This document shows positions 55,026-63,857 of a DNA stretch of 64,000 nt, piece after piece. This DNA comes from Mycobacterium gallinarum (GTDB taxonomy: Bacteria > Actinomycetota > Actinomycetes > Mycobacteriales > Mycobacteriaceae): positions 4,588,001 through 4,652,000 of the forward strand of contig NZ_AP022601.1 in the NCBI RefSeq assembly GCF_010726765.1. Reading direction: 5' to 3'. The position numbers and the translations under genes were made by a program. The notes below the pieces were generated by a model. That model had not been told where the DNA came from. It did not search any database and saw only the letters and a list, made by a program, of their open reading frames with translations. Each line of letters opens with the position of its first letter. The stretch's first letter is position 1.

Positions 55026-56423
55026 TCAGCTCTCCAGCACCATCTGGTAGCGGCTCTCTTCACGCGGGTTGATCAGCCGGATTGGCAGCTGACGATGGCG
55101 TGGTGTCTGGATGAAATTGTCGCGCAACACAACTCGTCCGATACCGGGGTGTGGGCCAAGATATGTGGTCGCGTTCGGCCACGCGACCTTTGCCTCCTGG
55201 CCGATGTGGCCGTTGACGGAAGCCGCGAACTCCGCGAACTGCGGGAGCAGGGTGATGACCGCTCCTGCGGCAGCCGATCGCACGACGAACTGCGTGAACA
55301 ATCGAGCGTCGCCCACGTTGATGCTCACGTCGATGTCGTCGAACGGCATGTATACCGGATAGCGGTCGGCGGTCTCGCCGACGAGCACCCCGGCAGAACC
55401 GACGGGCAGTTCGTAGTGGCGGTCGTTGACGGGGCTGATGCCGAGCAACGCGGCCCGCTGTCCGCCGAACAGGCACGAAAACCCGCGCGGGGTAGTCGGA
55501 TTCGCCAGCGTCGTCAACAACACGGTGGCGGTGGGAGCCGCCCCCGGCCGAATGCGGACCCGCGTGATCGTGTGGTCGGCGCGCGCCGACCACCAGACGT
55601 CGGGACCGCCGGGTGCGGTGTACGCGGCGGTGAAGGTGCTGCGTCCCTTGATCGCCGACCAGGTCTCGCGCTCGAAGCTGATCTCGGTCGCGCGGTCAAA
55701 GTCGTCGAAGCTGCGGCTGGGCTGGGCATCGATACCGTTGCTGGACAACTGATCTGCAATCCGCGTGGTCGACGCCACCAGATACCGCGCCAGCCCCGAA
55801 ACGCCGGAGTCGCGCCGCTGTGCGGATTTTCGGGTGTGCTCAGGATCGGCCCTCAGCACGATCCAGGTGCGTCGATTGGCCGGGGCCGGGTAGGGTCCGA
55901 CGACCTGCTCGTACAGCGCCACCAGGCTCGACGGCGCGGTCTTTCCCACTCGATAGCCCGCCGACACCACGTCGGCTTCGAGATCGGGACAGTGCGCCGC
56001 GAGCAGCCGCTCGACAAGCCGGGTGTCGACGACATCGTCGGTGAAGGCCTCGCCGTTGACGATCACCGTCGGAGTGAACGGCCGCGGGACGAGTTCCATT
56101 GCCGCGATCAGGTAGCCGTCCTGCCAGCGGACCGCGACATGATCGCCGGGCATGACGGTGGCGCCGACGGCCGGTTCGGACGGCCTCTCGGGAACTCTGC
56201 GGTGGCGCCGCCGCCACGCGAACACCGCCGCGATCCAGCCGGTGAGCCGTCGGCCACGAATGGTCAAAACCGCTGCGAGAGCGATGATCACCGCCAGGGT
56301 GATCCCGACCCAGAGCAGGTCGAGCTGGATGAACAAGAGGATGACGGCCGGTATCAGCACCGCCGCCCAGATGGCGTGGCCGGTTGTCAGGCGCAGCCCG
56401 AACAAGGACCTGAAGCCGCTCAT
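55026..56423 (-). CDS. eccE1: ESX-1 membrane component EccE1
   Basis: 465 residues (M. tuberculosis EccE1 462) from the ATG at 56423, which overlaps the mycP1 stop. Two N-terminal membrane helices (about 15-55) carry a soluble cytosolic domain. EccE lies on the periphery of the type VII membrane complex with EccB, EccC and EccD. None of those three is in the window. Confidence 0.88.
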   Translation of the reverse strand: MSGFRSLFGLRLTTGHAIWAAVLIPAVILLFIQLDLLWVGITLAVIIALAAVLTIRGRRLTGWIAAVFAWRRRHRRVPERPSEPAVGATVMPGDHVAVRWQDGYLIAAMELVPRPFTPTVIVNGEAFTDDVVDTRLVERLLAAHCPDLEADVVSAGYRVGKTAPSSLVALYEQVVGPYPAPANRRTWIVLRADPEHTRKSAQRRDSGVSGLARYLVASTTRIADQLSSNGIDAQPSRSFDDFDRATEISFERETWSAIKGRSTFTAAYTAPGGPDVWWSARADHTITRVRIRPGAAPTATVLLTTLANPTTPRGFSCLFGGQRAALLGISPVNDRHYELPVGSAGVLVGETADRYPVYMPFDDIDVSINVGDARLFTQFVVRSAAAGAVITLLPQFAEFAASVNGHIGQEAKVAWPNATTYLGPHPGIGRVVLRDNFIQTPRHRQLPIRLINPREESRYQMVLES

Positions 56424-57766
56424 CGGCGCCTCAGCGCGCGCCGGGCAAGGGCGCCGAGTCCGAGCGCCAGGGCCAGACCGAAGCCGATGACGACGACTGC
56501 GGTGATCGGTCCCCGGTCCGGCGGCGGAATGTTCACCGGTGGCGGGACTTCCTTGACCTGATAGGGCACCTGCTGCGGTCCTGCGGGCACGTCCCACGTC
56601 AACGCGGCGACCGGATCGATGACGCCGGCACCGACGTAGTTGTCGACGCCTCCGCCCGGATGTCGTGCGGTTGCGGTGATCCGGTTCATGATCTGAGCGG
56701 GCGTCAGAACGGGGAAGCGTTGTTTGAGCAGCGCGGCCAGCCCGGACACGTAGGCGGCGGCGAACGAGGTGCCGCTGATCGGAATCGGACCGTCTTGACC
56801 AGTCAGCGCGTTGACCGGCCGTCCGTCGTAGCCGAGCGCGACGAGATTCTCCGCGGGGGCCGCGGCACCCACCCACGGTCCGGACATCGAAAAGGTGCTC
56901 GGTTGACCGTTCGGGGCGACGCCGCCGACGGTCAGCACCAGCGGCGAGTACCACGCTGGGCTGACGATCGTCTGCACCTGCTTCCAGCCGCGCGGGTCCG
57001 CGGGTATCGACGGATCGGGTGGTGGGTTCTGGCTGCAGTCCTGGCCGGTGTTGCCCGCCGCGACGATGATGACCGCGCCCTTGACATTGACCGCGTAGTT
57101 GATCGCGGCGCCCAGCCCCGCCTCGTCGATCAGCCTCGTCACCTTGTAGCAGGCGGCCTCGCTGATGTTGATGACCTGTGCGCCGAGGTTGGCCGCGTGC
57201 ACGACCGCGCGGGCCAGGCTGCGCAGCGAACCGGCCGTCTGCGTCGAGTTCGGGTCATTGGGGTCGGTGCGCGCGCCAACGGTTTGGAAGGCTTCCGAGG
57301 TCTGCCGCAGCGACAGGATGCGGGCGTCGGGCGCGACCCCGATGAAGCCGTCCGTCGGCGCCGGCCTGCCTGCGATGATCGATGCCGTCAGCGTGCCGTG
57401 GGAATCGCAGTCCGACATCCCGTCACCGGCCTGGTCGACGAAGTCGCCGCCGGGTTCTGCGGGGACGCGCGGTGAGCCGTTGACCCCGGTGTCGATGACC
57501 GCGACGGTGATGCCCGCACCCGTGGCGAACTTCTGTGCCTCAGCTAGGCGCAGGTAGTCGTTCGCCCAGGGCTTGTCGGCGAAATTCGCGTTGGGAAACG
57601 CCGTCGGGGCGGAGCAGACGCGGCGTTGTTCCATGGGCTGGTCGGGCCCCGTCGCGTCGGGTGGCATCGCCGCCGGATCGATCTTGGGGGGCTCGATAGC
57701 CGCTGCCGGAGGAGCGCTGATCAGTGCCAGCAACAGCACCGTCAGCAGCACACCAATACGGTGCAC
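56420..57766 (-). CDS. mycP1: Mycosin-1, ESX-1 subtilisin-like membrane protease
   Basis: 448 residues, GTG start after a GGGGGAGG ribosome site. Signal peptide, then the subtilisin domain: Asp in [20 protein letters not shown], His in CDSHGTLTASIIAGRPAPTD, oxyanion Asn in IIVAAGNTGQDC, Ser in ISGTSFAAAYVSGLAALL. A C-terminal membrane helix (about 415-440) anchors it. The N-terminal region and extended loops match MycP1 rather than other mycosins. It cleaves EspB and stabilises the ESX-1 complex. Confidence 0.93.
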   Translation of the reverse strand: MHRIGVLLTVLLLALISAPPAAAIEPPKIDPAAMPPDATGPDQPMEQRRVCSAPTAFPNANFADKPWANDYLRLAEAQKFATGAGITVAVIDTGVNGSPRVPAEPGGDFVDQAGDGMSDCDSHGTLTASIIAGRPAPTDGFIGVAPDARILSLRQTSEAFQTVGARTDPNDPNSTQTAGSLRSLARAVVHAANLGAQVINISEAACYKVTRLIDEAGLGAAINYAVNVKGAVIIVAAGNTGQDCSQNPPPDPSIPADPRGWKQVQTIVSPAWYSPLVLTVGGVAPNGQPSTFSMSGPWVGAAAPAENLVALGYDGRPVNALTGQDGPIPISGTSFAAAYVSGLAALLKQRFPVLTPAQIMNRITATARHPGGGVDNYVGAGVIDPVAALTWDVPAGPQQVPYQVKEVPPPVNIPPPDRGPITAVVVIGFGLALALGLGALARRALRRR

Positions 57767-57802
57767 TCGTTACGCACCTCCCCCGATTCTCGACCAGGTG
57801 GC

Positions 57803-57808
57803 ATTATG
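57803..57808 (-). promoter_or_regulatory. Candidate -10 box (CATAAT) for the mycP1 operon
   Basis: On the transcribed strand CATAAT lies within GGCATAATGCC, about 37 bases before the mycP1 GTG. No good -35 hexamer is evident; GGGTTT sits 16 bases upstream. The 207-bp gap to ptsH is otherwise free of genes. Confidence 0.35.
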
Positions 57809-57944
57809 CCGGTGCACCCACAGCAAACCCTCTACGGGCCCCAGGGCAGCACAAACCATCTCGCCGAGCGAACTGCCTGATTGCACGCAGCCAATCTTAA
57901 AGGGCGGCGAAGGGGGTCAGGTCCGCAATCTTGGCTCAGCGCAC

Positions 57945-57958
57945 GTGAGGGGCCTCAC
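57945..57958. terminator. Palindrome GTGAGG-GG-CCTCAC after ptsH
   Basis: Perfect six-base arms 16 bases beyond the ptsH stop. The loop is too short for an ideal terminator hairpin and no U tract follows. It may mark the end of the fru operon or act as a protein-binding site. Confidence 0.35.
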
Positions 57959-57973
57959 CTCAGATCAGGCGTC

Positions 57974-58231
57974 CTAGGCGTCTAAGTCCTGCTGCACCAA
58001 TCCCGCGACGGTGGCGAGCACGTCCGCGTCGTCACAGTCGACGGTCACCTCGGCGCCGTTGCCTGCGCCCAACGTCATGATCATCAGCGCAGATCCTGCG
58101 TCGACGGGCTCGCCGCCGTCCATCGAGAGCGTGACGGGCACTCCGGCCTTGACCACTTCCTCGGCGATGATCGCTGCGGGGCGGGCGTGTAGACCGATGG
58201 CCGATCCGACGATGACGGTCTTGCTGGGCAT
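57974..58231 (-). CDS. ptsH: Phosphocarrier protein HPr
   Basis: 85 residues. Active His15 in GSAIGLHARPAAIIAEEVVK and the Ser46-region SALMIMTLGAGNG. Passes phosphate from EI (PtsI, divergent gene) to the fructose EIIA domain. Last gene of the deoR-fruK-fruA-ptsH run, 25 bases after fruA. Confidence 0.95.
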   Translation of the reverse strand: MPSKTVIVGSAIGLHARPAAIIAEEVVKAGVPVTLSMDGGEPVDAGSALMIMTLGAGNGAEVTVDCDDADVLATVAGLVQQDLDA

Positions 58232-58256
58232 GGTTCTCCTTCAATGGTGGGTGGAA

Positions 58257-60278
58257 TCAGACGGCCGCGAGCGCGGGCGCCTCTTCGGTTTGCGTGTTGG
58301 GCTTGATGAACTGCTTGGCGGCGACGACGGCGAGTGCGCCCGCCACGGTGCCCGCGGCGAGGGCGACGAGGAACCAGAGCAGGTTCCCGATCGCGAAGAA
58401 GACGAAGATTCCGCCGTGCGGAGCCTTCAGTGTGACGTCGAACGCCATGATCAACGCACCGGTGATGGCGCCGCCGAACATCATCGACGGGATCACCCTC
58501 AGTGGATCGGCCGCGGCGAACGGGATCGCGCCTTCAGAGATGAAGGAGGCGCCGAGAAGCCAAGCGGCCCGGCCGTTTTCCCGCTCCGGTTCGGTGAAAA
58601 GCGTGGGCCGGACCGCCGAGGCCAGCGCCATCGCGAGCGGAGGAACCATACCCGCGGCCATCACCGCGGCCATGATGCGCAACGAGGCGGGGTCGGCGAC
58701 GTTGAGCCCCGCGGTGGCGAACGCGTAGGCCGCCTTGTTGACCGGGCCGCCGAGGTCGAAGCACATCATCAGGCCGAGGATGACGCCGAGGATGATGACG
58801 GAGCTGCCGGTCATGCCGCCGAGCCAGTTGGTCAGGCCCGACGTGATGGCGGCCAACGGGCGGCCGAGCAGCAGGAACATCAGCAGGCCGACGACCAGTG
58901 AGGCGAACAGCGGGATGATCACGACCGGCATCAGACCCCGCAGCCATCGCGGTGCGGCGATCCGGCTGATCCACAGTGCGGTGAAGCCGGCGATGAGGCC
59001 GCCGACGATACCGCCGATGAAGCCGCCGCCGACGAACACGGCGACCGCGCCCGCGGTGAAGCCGGGGGCGATGCCCGGCCGGTCGGCGATCGCGAACGAG
59101 ATGTAGCCGGCCAGCGCGGGCACCAGGAACATGAAGGCCAGCCCGCCGAGGGTGAACAGCACCGCGCCGAGGTATTGGAGCAGGCCGCCGGAGGGCAGGT
59201 TGGTCAAGGTGTTCTCGGTGGCGATATGGCTGCCCAGCGAGTTCATGCCGAACGACAGTGGTTCGGCCCCGTCCGGTGTGTTCGCGATGTCGTATCCGGC
59301 GAGCAGGAATCCGAGTGCGATCAGCAGGCCGCCCGCGGCGACGAACGGGATCATGTAGCTCACGCCGGTGAGCAGGATCTGCCGCGTGCGGGTGCCCCAG
59401 CCGACGTTGCCGGCCCGGGCTGCGCCGCTCGGCGCCGACGGACCGGCGCCTCCATCGACGCGGGCGGCGTTCGGATCGTCCGCGGCGGCAAGGGCTTCGG
59501 CCACCATCTTGTCCGGTTCGTTGATTGCCCGCTTCACCCCGGAGGCGACGACGGGCTTACCGGCGAAGCGCTGCTTGTCCTTGACGCCGACATCGGTGGC
59601 GAAGATAACGGCGTCGGCCGCCGCGATCGTCTCCGCGTCCAGCGGGGTGCTGCCGGAGGAGCCCTGCGTCTCGACGTGCAGCGTGGCGCCGGCCTTCTTG
59701 GCCGCCGCGACCAGCGAGTCGGCGGCCATGTAGGTATGCGCGATACCGGTGGGGCAGGCGGTCACCGCGAGCAGCGTCCTGGCTTGCGTGGGAGCGGATT
59801 CTTTTGCAGGAGATGGCTTTTCGGGGTTCAGCACACCGTCGACGAGCGTGACCACCTCGTCGGGGGTGGATGCTTGCCGCAACGACTCCACGAAGTCCTT
59901 GCGCACCAGTGCGCGGGCGAGGCTGGACAGCAGCTTCATGTGCTCAGCACCGCCGGACTCCGGGGCGGCGATCAGGAACGCCAGGTCGGCGGGTCCGTCC
60001 GGCGCGCCGAAATCGACGGGCGGGTTCAGCCGCGCGAAACCGATCGAAGCGGTGTCGACGTGCGGTGAGCGGCAGTGCGGGATCGCGATACCGCCGGGCA
60101 GGCCGGTGGCCGACTGCTCCTCACGCGCCATCGCCGCGGCGAAGAGGCCGTCGGCGTCTGTGGAGCGCCCGGAATCGGCGAGGCGCTGGACGAGCCTGCG
60201 TATCACCGACTGCTTGTCTTCTCCTGCGTCGGCATCGAGCAGGACCAGGTCGGTGTTGATGATCGAGACGTCGGTCAT
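58257..60278 (-). CDS. fruA: Fructose-specific PTS permease EIIABC
   Basis: 673 residues, all three modules fused. EIIA (about 1-145) has His68 in GGIAIPHCRSPHVDTASIG. EIIB (about 165-265) has the phospho-Cys in LLAVTACPTGIAHTYMAADS. EIIC (about 300-655) has about nine or ten membrane helices with FVGGGFIGGIVGGLIAGFTA. Imports fructose as fructose-1-phosphate for FruK. ATGA overlap with fruK. Fused EIIABC of this type is usual in high-GC Gram-positives. Confidence 0.95.
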   Translation of the reverse strand: MTDVSIINTDLVLLDADAGEDKQSVIRRLVQRLADSGRSTDADGLFAAAMAREEQSATGLPGGIAIPHCRSPHVDTASIGFARLNPPVDFGAPDGPADLAFLIAAPESGGAEHMKLLSSLARALVRKDFVESLRQASTPDEVVTLVDGVLNPEKPSPAKESAPTQARTLLAVTACPTGIAHTYMAADSLVAAAKKAGATLHVETQGSSGSTPLDAETIAAADAVIFATDVGVKDKQRFAGKPVVASGVKRAINEPDKMVAEALAAADDPNAARVDGGAGPSAPSGAARAGNVGWGTRTRQILLTGVSYMIPFVAAGGLLIALGFLLAGYDIANTPDGAEPLSFGMNSLGSHIATENTLTNLPSGGLLQYLGAVLFTLGGLAFMFLVPALAGYISFAIADRPGIAPGFTAGAVAVFVGGGFIGGIVGGLIAGFTALWISRIAAPRWLRGLMPVVIIPLFASLVVGLLMFLLLGRPLAAITSGLTNWLGGMTGSSVIILGVILGLMMCFDLGGPVNKAAYAFATAGLNVADPASLRIMAAVMAAGMVPPLAMALASAVRPTLFTEPERENGRAAWLLGASFISEGAIPFAAADPLRVIPSMMFGGAITGALIMAFDVTLKAPHGGIFVFFAIGNLLWFLVALAAGTVAGALAVVAAKQFIKPNTQTEEAPALAAV

Positions 60279-61261
60279 GGCATTACCTTCGGTTCGTTGG
60301 CGGGGACTACTGGTGTCACGTGGACGGCATCGAGGTCGAGATCGGCGGGCCGTGGCTGAGCCGAGCCGGGTAGAGCGGCCGCGGCGCTGCCGTAGGCGAC
60401 GGCCATCCGCAGGCGCTCCGGCGGTGTCGCGCCAGCGACTTCGGCGCGGACGTATCCGGCGAGGGCGGCATCACCGGCGCCGACGGTGCTGCGCGGGGTG
60501 ATCGGCGGCGGGGTGGCGAACCAGCCGCCGTTGTCGTCGACGAGGACGGCTCCCGCGGCGCCGAGGGTGGCGAGCACCGCGCCGACGCCCCGATCGATCA
60601 ACCGTCGGGCTGCGGATATCACCGGTTCCGGATCGCCCTGGGCGACAGCGGCTTCCAGTGCCATAGGCGAGAGGCCCAGCACACTGGCGAGTTCCTCGGC
60701 GTTGGGTTTGATGAGGTTGGGAGCGGCCACGTCGAACGACTGGACAAGGGCCGTCAGCGGAGCCTCGGAGGTGTCGACGGCGACCCGGCAGCCGAAGGTG
60801 GCGAGGCGCGCCACGACGTCGGCATACCAATCGTCGGGGACACCGGGCGGCAGTGAACCCGACAACACCACCCACGATGCGGATTCCGCCGCGGCGACCA
60901 CAGACTGGGTGAGGATGCCGACGGTGGCCGCGTCCAGCGCAGCACCCGGTTCGTTGAGTTTGGTTGTCGTTCCGTCGAGTTCGGTGATCGTGAGGTTGGT
61001 CCGCACCGGCATCTCCGTCGGTACACAACGAAACGGCACCGCGGCGTTGTGCAGAGCGGTGATCAACGGATCCGCCGCGGGCGCGGGAAGAAGCGCGACC
61101 GCCTCGACACTGGCCGCCGTCAACGCACGCGCGACGTTGACGCCCTTGCCGCCCGCTTCGGTGGTGACCGAGGTGACCCGGTGCACACTGCCGCGCGTCA
61201 GCGGTGTGGTGAGGGTGACGGTGCGGTCGATGCTCGGGTTGGGCGTGACGGTGACGATCAT
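60275..61261 (-). CDS. fruK: 1-Phosphofructokinase
   Basis: 328 residues of the PfkB/ribokinase fold. N-terminal MIVTVTPNPSIDRTVTLTTP and the PfkB motif TEAGGKGVNVARALTAASVE. The C-terminal anion-hole/base motif is STVGAGDAALAGYVRAE. Converts fructose-1-phosphate to fructose-1,6-bisphosphate. Overlaps both neighbours by four bases. Confidence 0.94.
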   Translation of the reverse strand: MIVTVTPNPSIDRTVTLTTPLTRGSVHRVTSVTTEAGGKGVNVARALTAASVEAVALLPAPAADPLITALHNAAVPFRCVPTEMPVRTNLTITELDGTTTKLNEPGAALDAATVGILTQSVVAAAESASWVVLSGSLPPGVPDDWYADVVARLATFGCRVAVDTSEAPLTALVQSFDVAAPNLIKPNAEELASVLGLSPMALEAAVAQGDPEPVISAARRLIDRGVGAVLATLGAAGAVLVDDNGGWFATPPPITPRSTVGAGDAALAGYVRAEVAGATPPERLRMAVAYGSAAAALPGSAQPRPADLDLDAVHVTPVVPANEPKVMP

Positions 61262-62025
61262 GCGACCACCACCTCGACGCCGTGGTCGGTGAGCTGTGCG
61301 CGATCAGCGCCGGTGATCTCAGCGTCGGTGATCAGGGTGTCGACACTGGACAGCGGCGCGAAACTGACGAAGTCTTCGCGGCCGATCTTGGAGGAGTCCG
61401 CCACCGCCACTACATAATTCGCCGCGGTCACCATCGCGCGCTTCACCGCGGCCTCGTCGCTGTCCGGCGTGGACAGACCGTGTCGGACGCTGATGCCGTT
61501 GGTCCCGATGAACGCCATGTCCACGCGGAGCGTGTCCAGTACTCGCAGCGTCTGTTCGCCGACCGCGGCCTGCGTGACACCGCGCACCCTGCCGCCGAGC
61601 AGTTGCAGCGAGACCGAGGGCATGGCGGCCAGGCGCGCGGCGACGGGTATCGAGTTGGTCACCACGACCAGTTCGCGATCGGTGGGCAGGTGGGCGGCGA
61701 TGCGCGCAGTGGTGGTGCCCGCGTCCAGCAGGACGGTGGAGCCGTGTTGGGGGAGGAGTTCGGCGGCGGCGGCCGCGATGGCGTCCTTGTGTTCGGCGCG
61801 GGTGGCCTCTCGTTCGCCCACGCCGGCCTCGACGAGATGCAGAGCGCGCACCGGAACCGCGCCGCCGTGCACGCGCCGCAGGACCCCGGCCCTCTCGAGT
61901 GCGGCGAGGTCACGCCGCACCGTCTCGGTGGTGACGTCGTGGGCCTGCGCCAGTTCGGCGACCGAGGCGCGGCCGTTGGCAATCACCAGCGAGGCGATCG
62001 CTTGCTGACGCTCTTCGGCGTACAT
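61258..62025 (-). CDS. DeoR-family repressor of the fructose PTS
   Basis: 255 residues. The N-terminal DeoR HTH shows ASVAELAQAHDVTTETVRRD followed by LAALERAGVLRRVHGGAV. The C-terminal sugar-phosphate sensor shows GSTVLLDAGTTTARIAAHLP and SVRHGLSTPDSDEAAVKRAM. It leads the fru operon, is divergent from ptsI, and most likely binds the palindrome between them, released by fructose-1-phosphate. Confidence 0.88.
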   Translation of the reverse strand: MYAEERQQAIASLVIANGRASVAELAQAHDVTTETVRRDLAALERAGVLRRVHGGAVPVRALHLVEAGVGEREATRAEHKDAIAAAAAELLPQHGSTVLLDAGTTTARIAAHLPTDRELVVVTNSIPVAARLAAMPSVSLQLLGGRVRGVTQAAVGEQTLRVLDTLRVDMAFIGTNGISVRHGLSTPDSDEAAVKRAMVTAANYVVAVADSSKIGREDFVSFAPLSSVDTLITDAEITGADRAQLTDHGVEVVVA

Positions 62026-62091
62026 GGGGCTCCGTATGTGTGGGTATCCGTGCTTCTGAATGTTGATTTAATTGGTTTTACTACTGTTTGT

Positions 62092-62120
62092 GTTGACTTG
62101 TCAACCATTTCTTGTAATCT
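62092..62120 (+). promoter_or_regulatory. ptsI promoter and shared DeoR operator; leaderless ptsI start
   Basis: GTTGAC-TT-GTCAAC (62092-62105) is a palindrome that supplies a TTGAC -35 core on each strand. For ptsI, TTGACT (62093-62098), a 16-base spacer and TAATCT (62115-62120) place the transcript start at or next to the ATG at 62128, so the mRNA should be leaderless. For deoR, TTGACA (62104 down to 62099) faces the other way; its -10 is less clear. A repressor on the palindrome would block both. Confidence 0.6.
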
Positions 62121-62127
62121 GGTTCAC

Positions 62128-63819
62128 ATGACCGCTTCATCCACGAACACGTCACTGTTGCCCGGCACGGCCCTTCGTGGCGTCCCGGTGGTGCCCGGCG
62201 TGGCCTACGCACCGGTGATCCGGCCGGGTCGGCTGCCCACGTCCATCGACGACGCGGGCGATGTGGCCGAACCGGACCGTCCCGCGGAGGCCGCCCGTTT
62301 CGACGCCGCCGCATCGGCGGTCGCGACCCGGCTGCGTGACCGCGCGGCCCATGCGACCGGCGCCGCCTCGGAGGTGCTGGCCGCCACCGCGACCCTGGCG
62401 CAGGACCGAGCATGGCTGGCCGCCGCCGAGAAGCGCATCGCCACCGGCGCGCCCGCGGTACGCGCGGTGATCGGCGCGGTGGACCAGTTCGCCGAGATGT
62501 TCACCAAACTCGGCGGGCTCATGGCCGAACGGGTGACAGACCTGCGCGACATCCGCGACCGCGTGATCGCAGAACTGAACGGGTTGCCCGAACCGGGCGT
62601 GCCGATGCCCGCGGCGCCGTCGATCCTCTGCGCCGACGACCTCGCCCCGGCCGACACCGCAGGTCTGGACCCGACGCTCGTCGTCGCGCTGGCCACGACC
62701 CTGGGTGGGCCCACCAGCCACACGGCGATCATCGCGCGCCAGCTCGGTATCCCGTGCGTCGTCGCCGTCGAGGGCCTGGACGCCGTCGAGGCCGGAACGA
62801 TGGTGCTCGTCGACGGCACCGCGGGGACCGTCATCGTCACGCCGGACTCAGCGTCCGCGGACCAGGCGGTCGAGGCGGCGCGGCAAGACGCCGAACGCGC
62901 CGCGGGCTGGTCCGGACCCGGTGCCACCTCCGACGGTCACGCGGTCGCGGTCCTTGCCAACGTGCAGGACGGCGCCGCCGCGCGGGCCGCCAGGGACACC
63001 GCGGCGGAGGGCATCGGGTTGTTCCGCACCGAACTGTGCTTCCTCAATCGGGAAACCGAGCCGACCGTCGATGAGCAGACCGACATCTACGCCGAGGTGC
63101 TCGACGCATTCGCCGGGCACAAGGTGGTGGTCAGGACACTGGACGCGGGTTCGGACAAGCCGCTGAAGTTCGCCGAACATCCCAACGAGGCCAACCCCGC
63201 GCTCGGTGTGCGCGGCATCCGCGTCGCGGGCATCAACCCGGCGCTGCTGGACCGTCAACTCGAGGCCATTGCCGCTGCTGCCAAGCGCACCGGCAACCCG
63301 CCGTGGGTGATGGCACCGATGATCGCGACGGCACAGGAGGCCGAACACTTTGCCGCGCAGGTCCGTTCGCACGGGTTGACACCGGGCGTGATGATCGAGG
63401 TGCCGGCTGCCGCACTGCTGGCCGACCGCATTCTCGAACACGTGGACTTCCTGTCGATCGGCACCAACGATCTGGCGCAGTACACGATGGCCGCCGACCG
63501 TATGTCGGCCGAACTCGCTGCGCTCACCGACCCGTGGCAGCCCGCGGTGCTGACCCTGGTGGCCATGGCGGCGAGGGCGGGCGCCTCGGTGGGCAAGCCT
63601 GTCGGTGTGTGCGGGGAAGCCGCCGCGGATCCCCTGCTCGCCTGCGTGCTCGCGGGCTTGGGTGTGACGTCGTTGTCGGCCGCCGCCGCGGCCGTACAGG
63701 GTGTGGGCGCCAAACTCGCTCAGGTGTCACTGCAGCAGTGCCGCGACGCGGCCGACGCCGTGCTCGCGGCGAGCACCGCGGCGCAAGCGCGGGCAGCGGC
63801 GCTGAGCGCTCTGGAATAA
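62128..63819 (+). CDS. ptsI: PTS enzyme I
   Basis: 563 residues from the ATG at 62128; longer frames run through deoR antisense. Active His198 in GGPTSHTAIIARQLGIPCVV. The PEP-binding C-terminal TIM barrel shows GIGLFRTELCFLNRETEPTV, VVRTLDAGSDKPLKFAEHPN, the DFLSIGTNDLAQYTMAADRM motif and the catalytic Cys in KPVGVCGEAAADPLLACVL. Phosphorylates HPr from phosphoenolpyruvate. Confidence 0.95.
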   Translation: MTASSTNTSLLPGTALRGVPVVPGVAYAPVIRPGRLPTSIDDAGDVAEPDRPAEAARFDAAASAVATRLRDRAAHATGAASEVLAATATLAQDRAWLAAAEKRIATGAPAVRAVIGAVDQFAEMFTKLGGLMAERVTDLRDIRDRVIAELNGLPEPGVPMPAAPSILCADDLAPADTAGLDPTLVVALATTLGGPTSHTAIIARQLGIPCVVAVEGLDAVEAGTMVLVDGTAGTVIVTPDSASADQAVEAARQDAERAAGWSGPGATSDGHAVAVLANVQDGAAARAARDTAAEGIGLFRTELCFLNRETEPTVDEQTDIYAEVLDAFAGHKVVVRTLDAGSDKPLKFAEHPNEANPALGVRGIRVAGINPALLDRQLEAIAAAAKRTGNPPWVMAPMIATAQEAEHFAAQVRSHGLTPGVMIEVPAAALLADRILEHVDFLSIGTNDLAQYTMAADRMSAELAALTDPWQPAVLTLVAMAARAGASVGKPVGVCGEAAADPLLACVLAGLGVTSLSAAAAAVQGVGAKLAQVSLQQCRDAADAVLAASTAAQARAAALSALE

Positions 63820-63830
63820 CACGGAATAAT

Positions 63831-63846
63831 CCGGACTACGGTCCGG
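63831..63846 (+). terminator. Hairpin CCGGAC-TACG-GTCCGG after ptsI
   Basis: Perfect six-base GC-rich arms with a four-base loop, 12 bases after the ptsI stop and 12 before the pirin ATG. No U tract. It is either a weak terminator or an operator/leader element for the pirin gene. Confidence 0.4.
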
Positions 63847-63857
63847 TTAGTCGTGGC

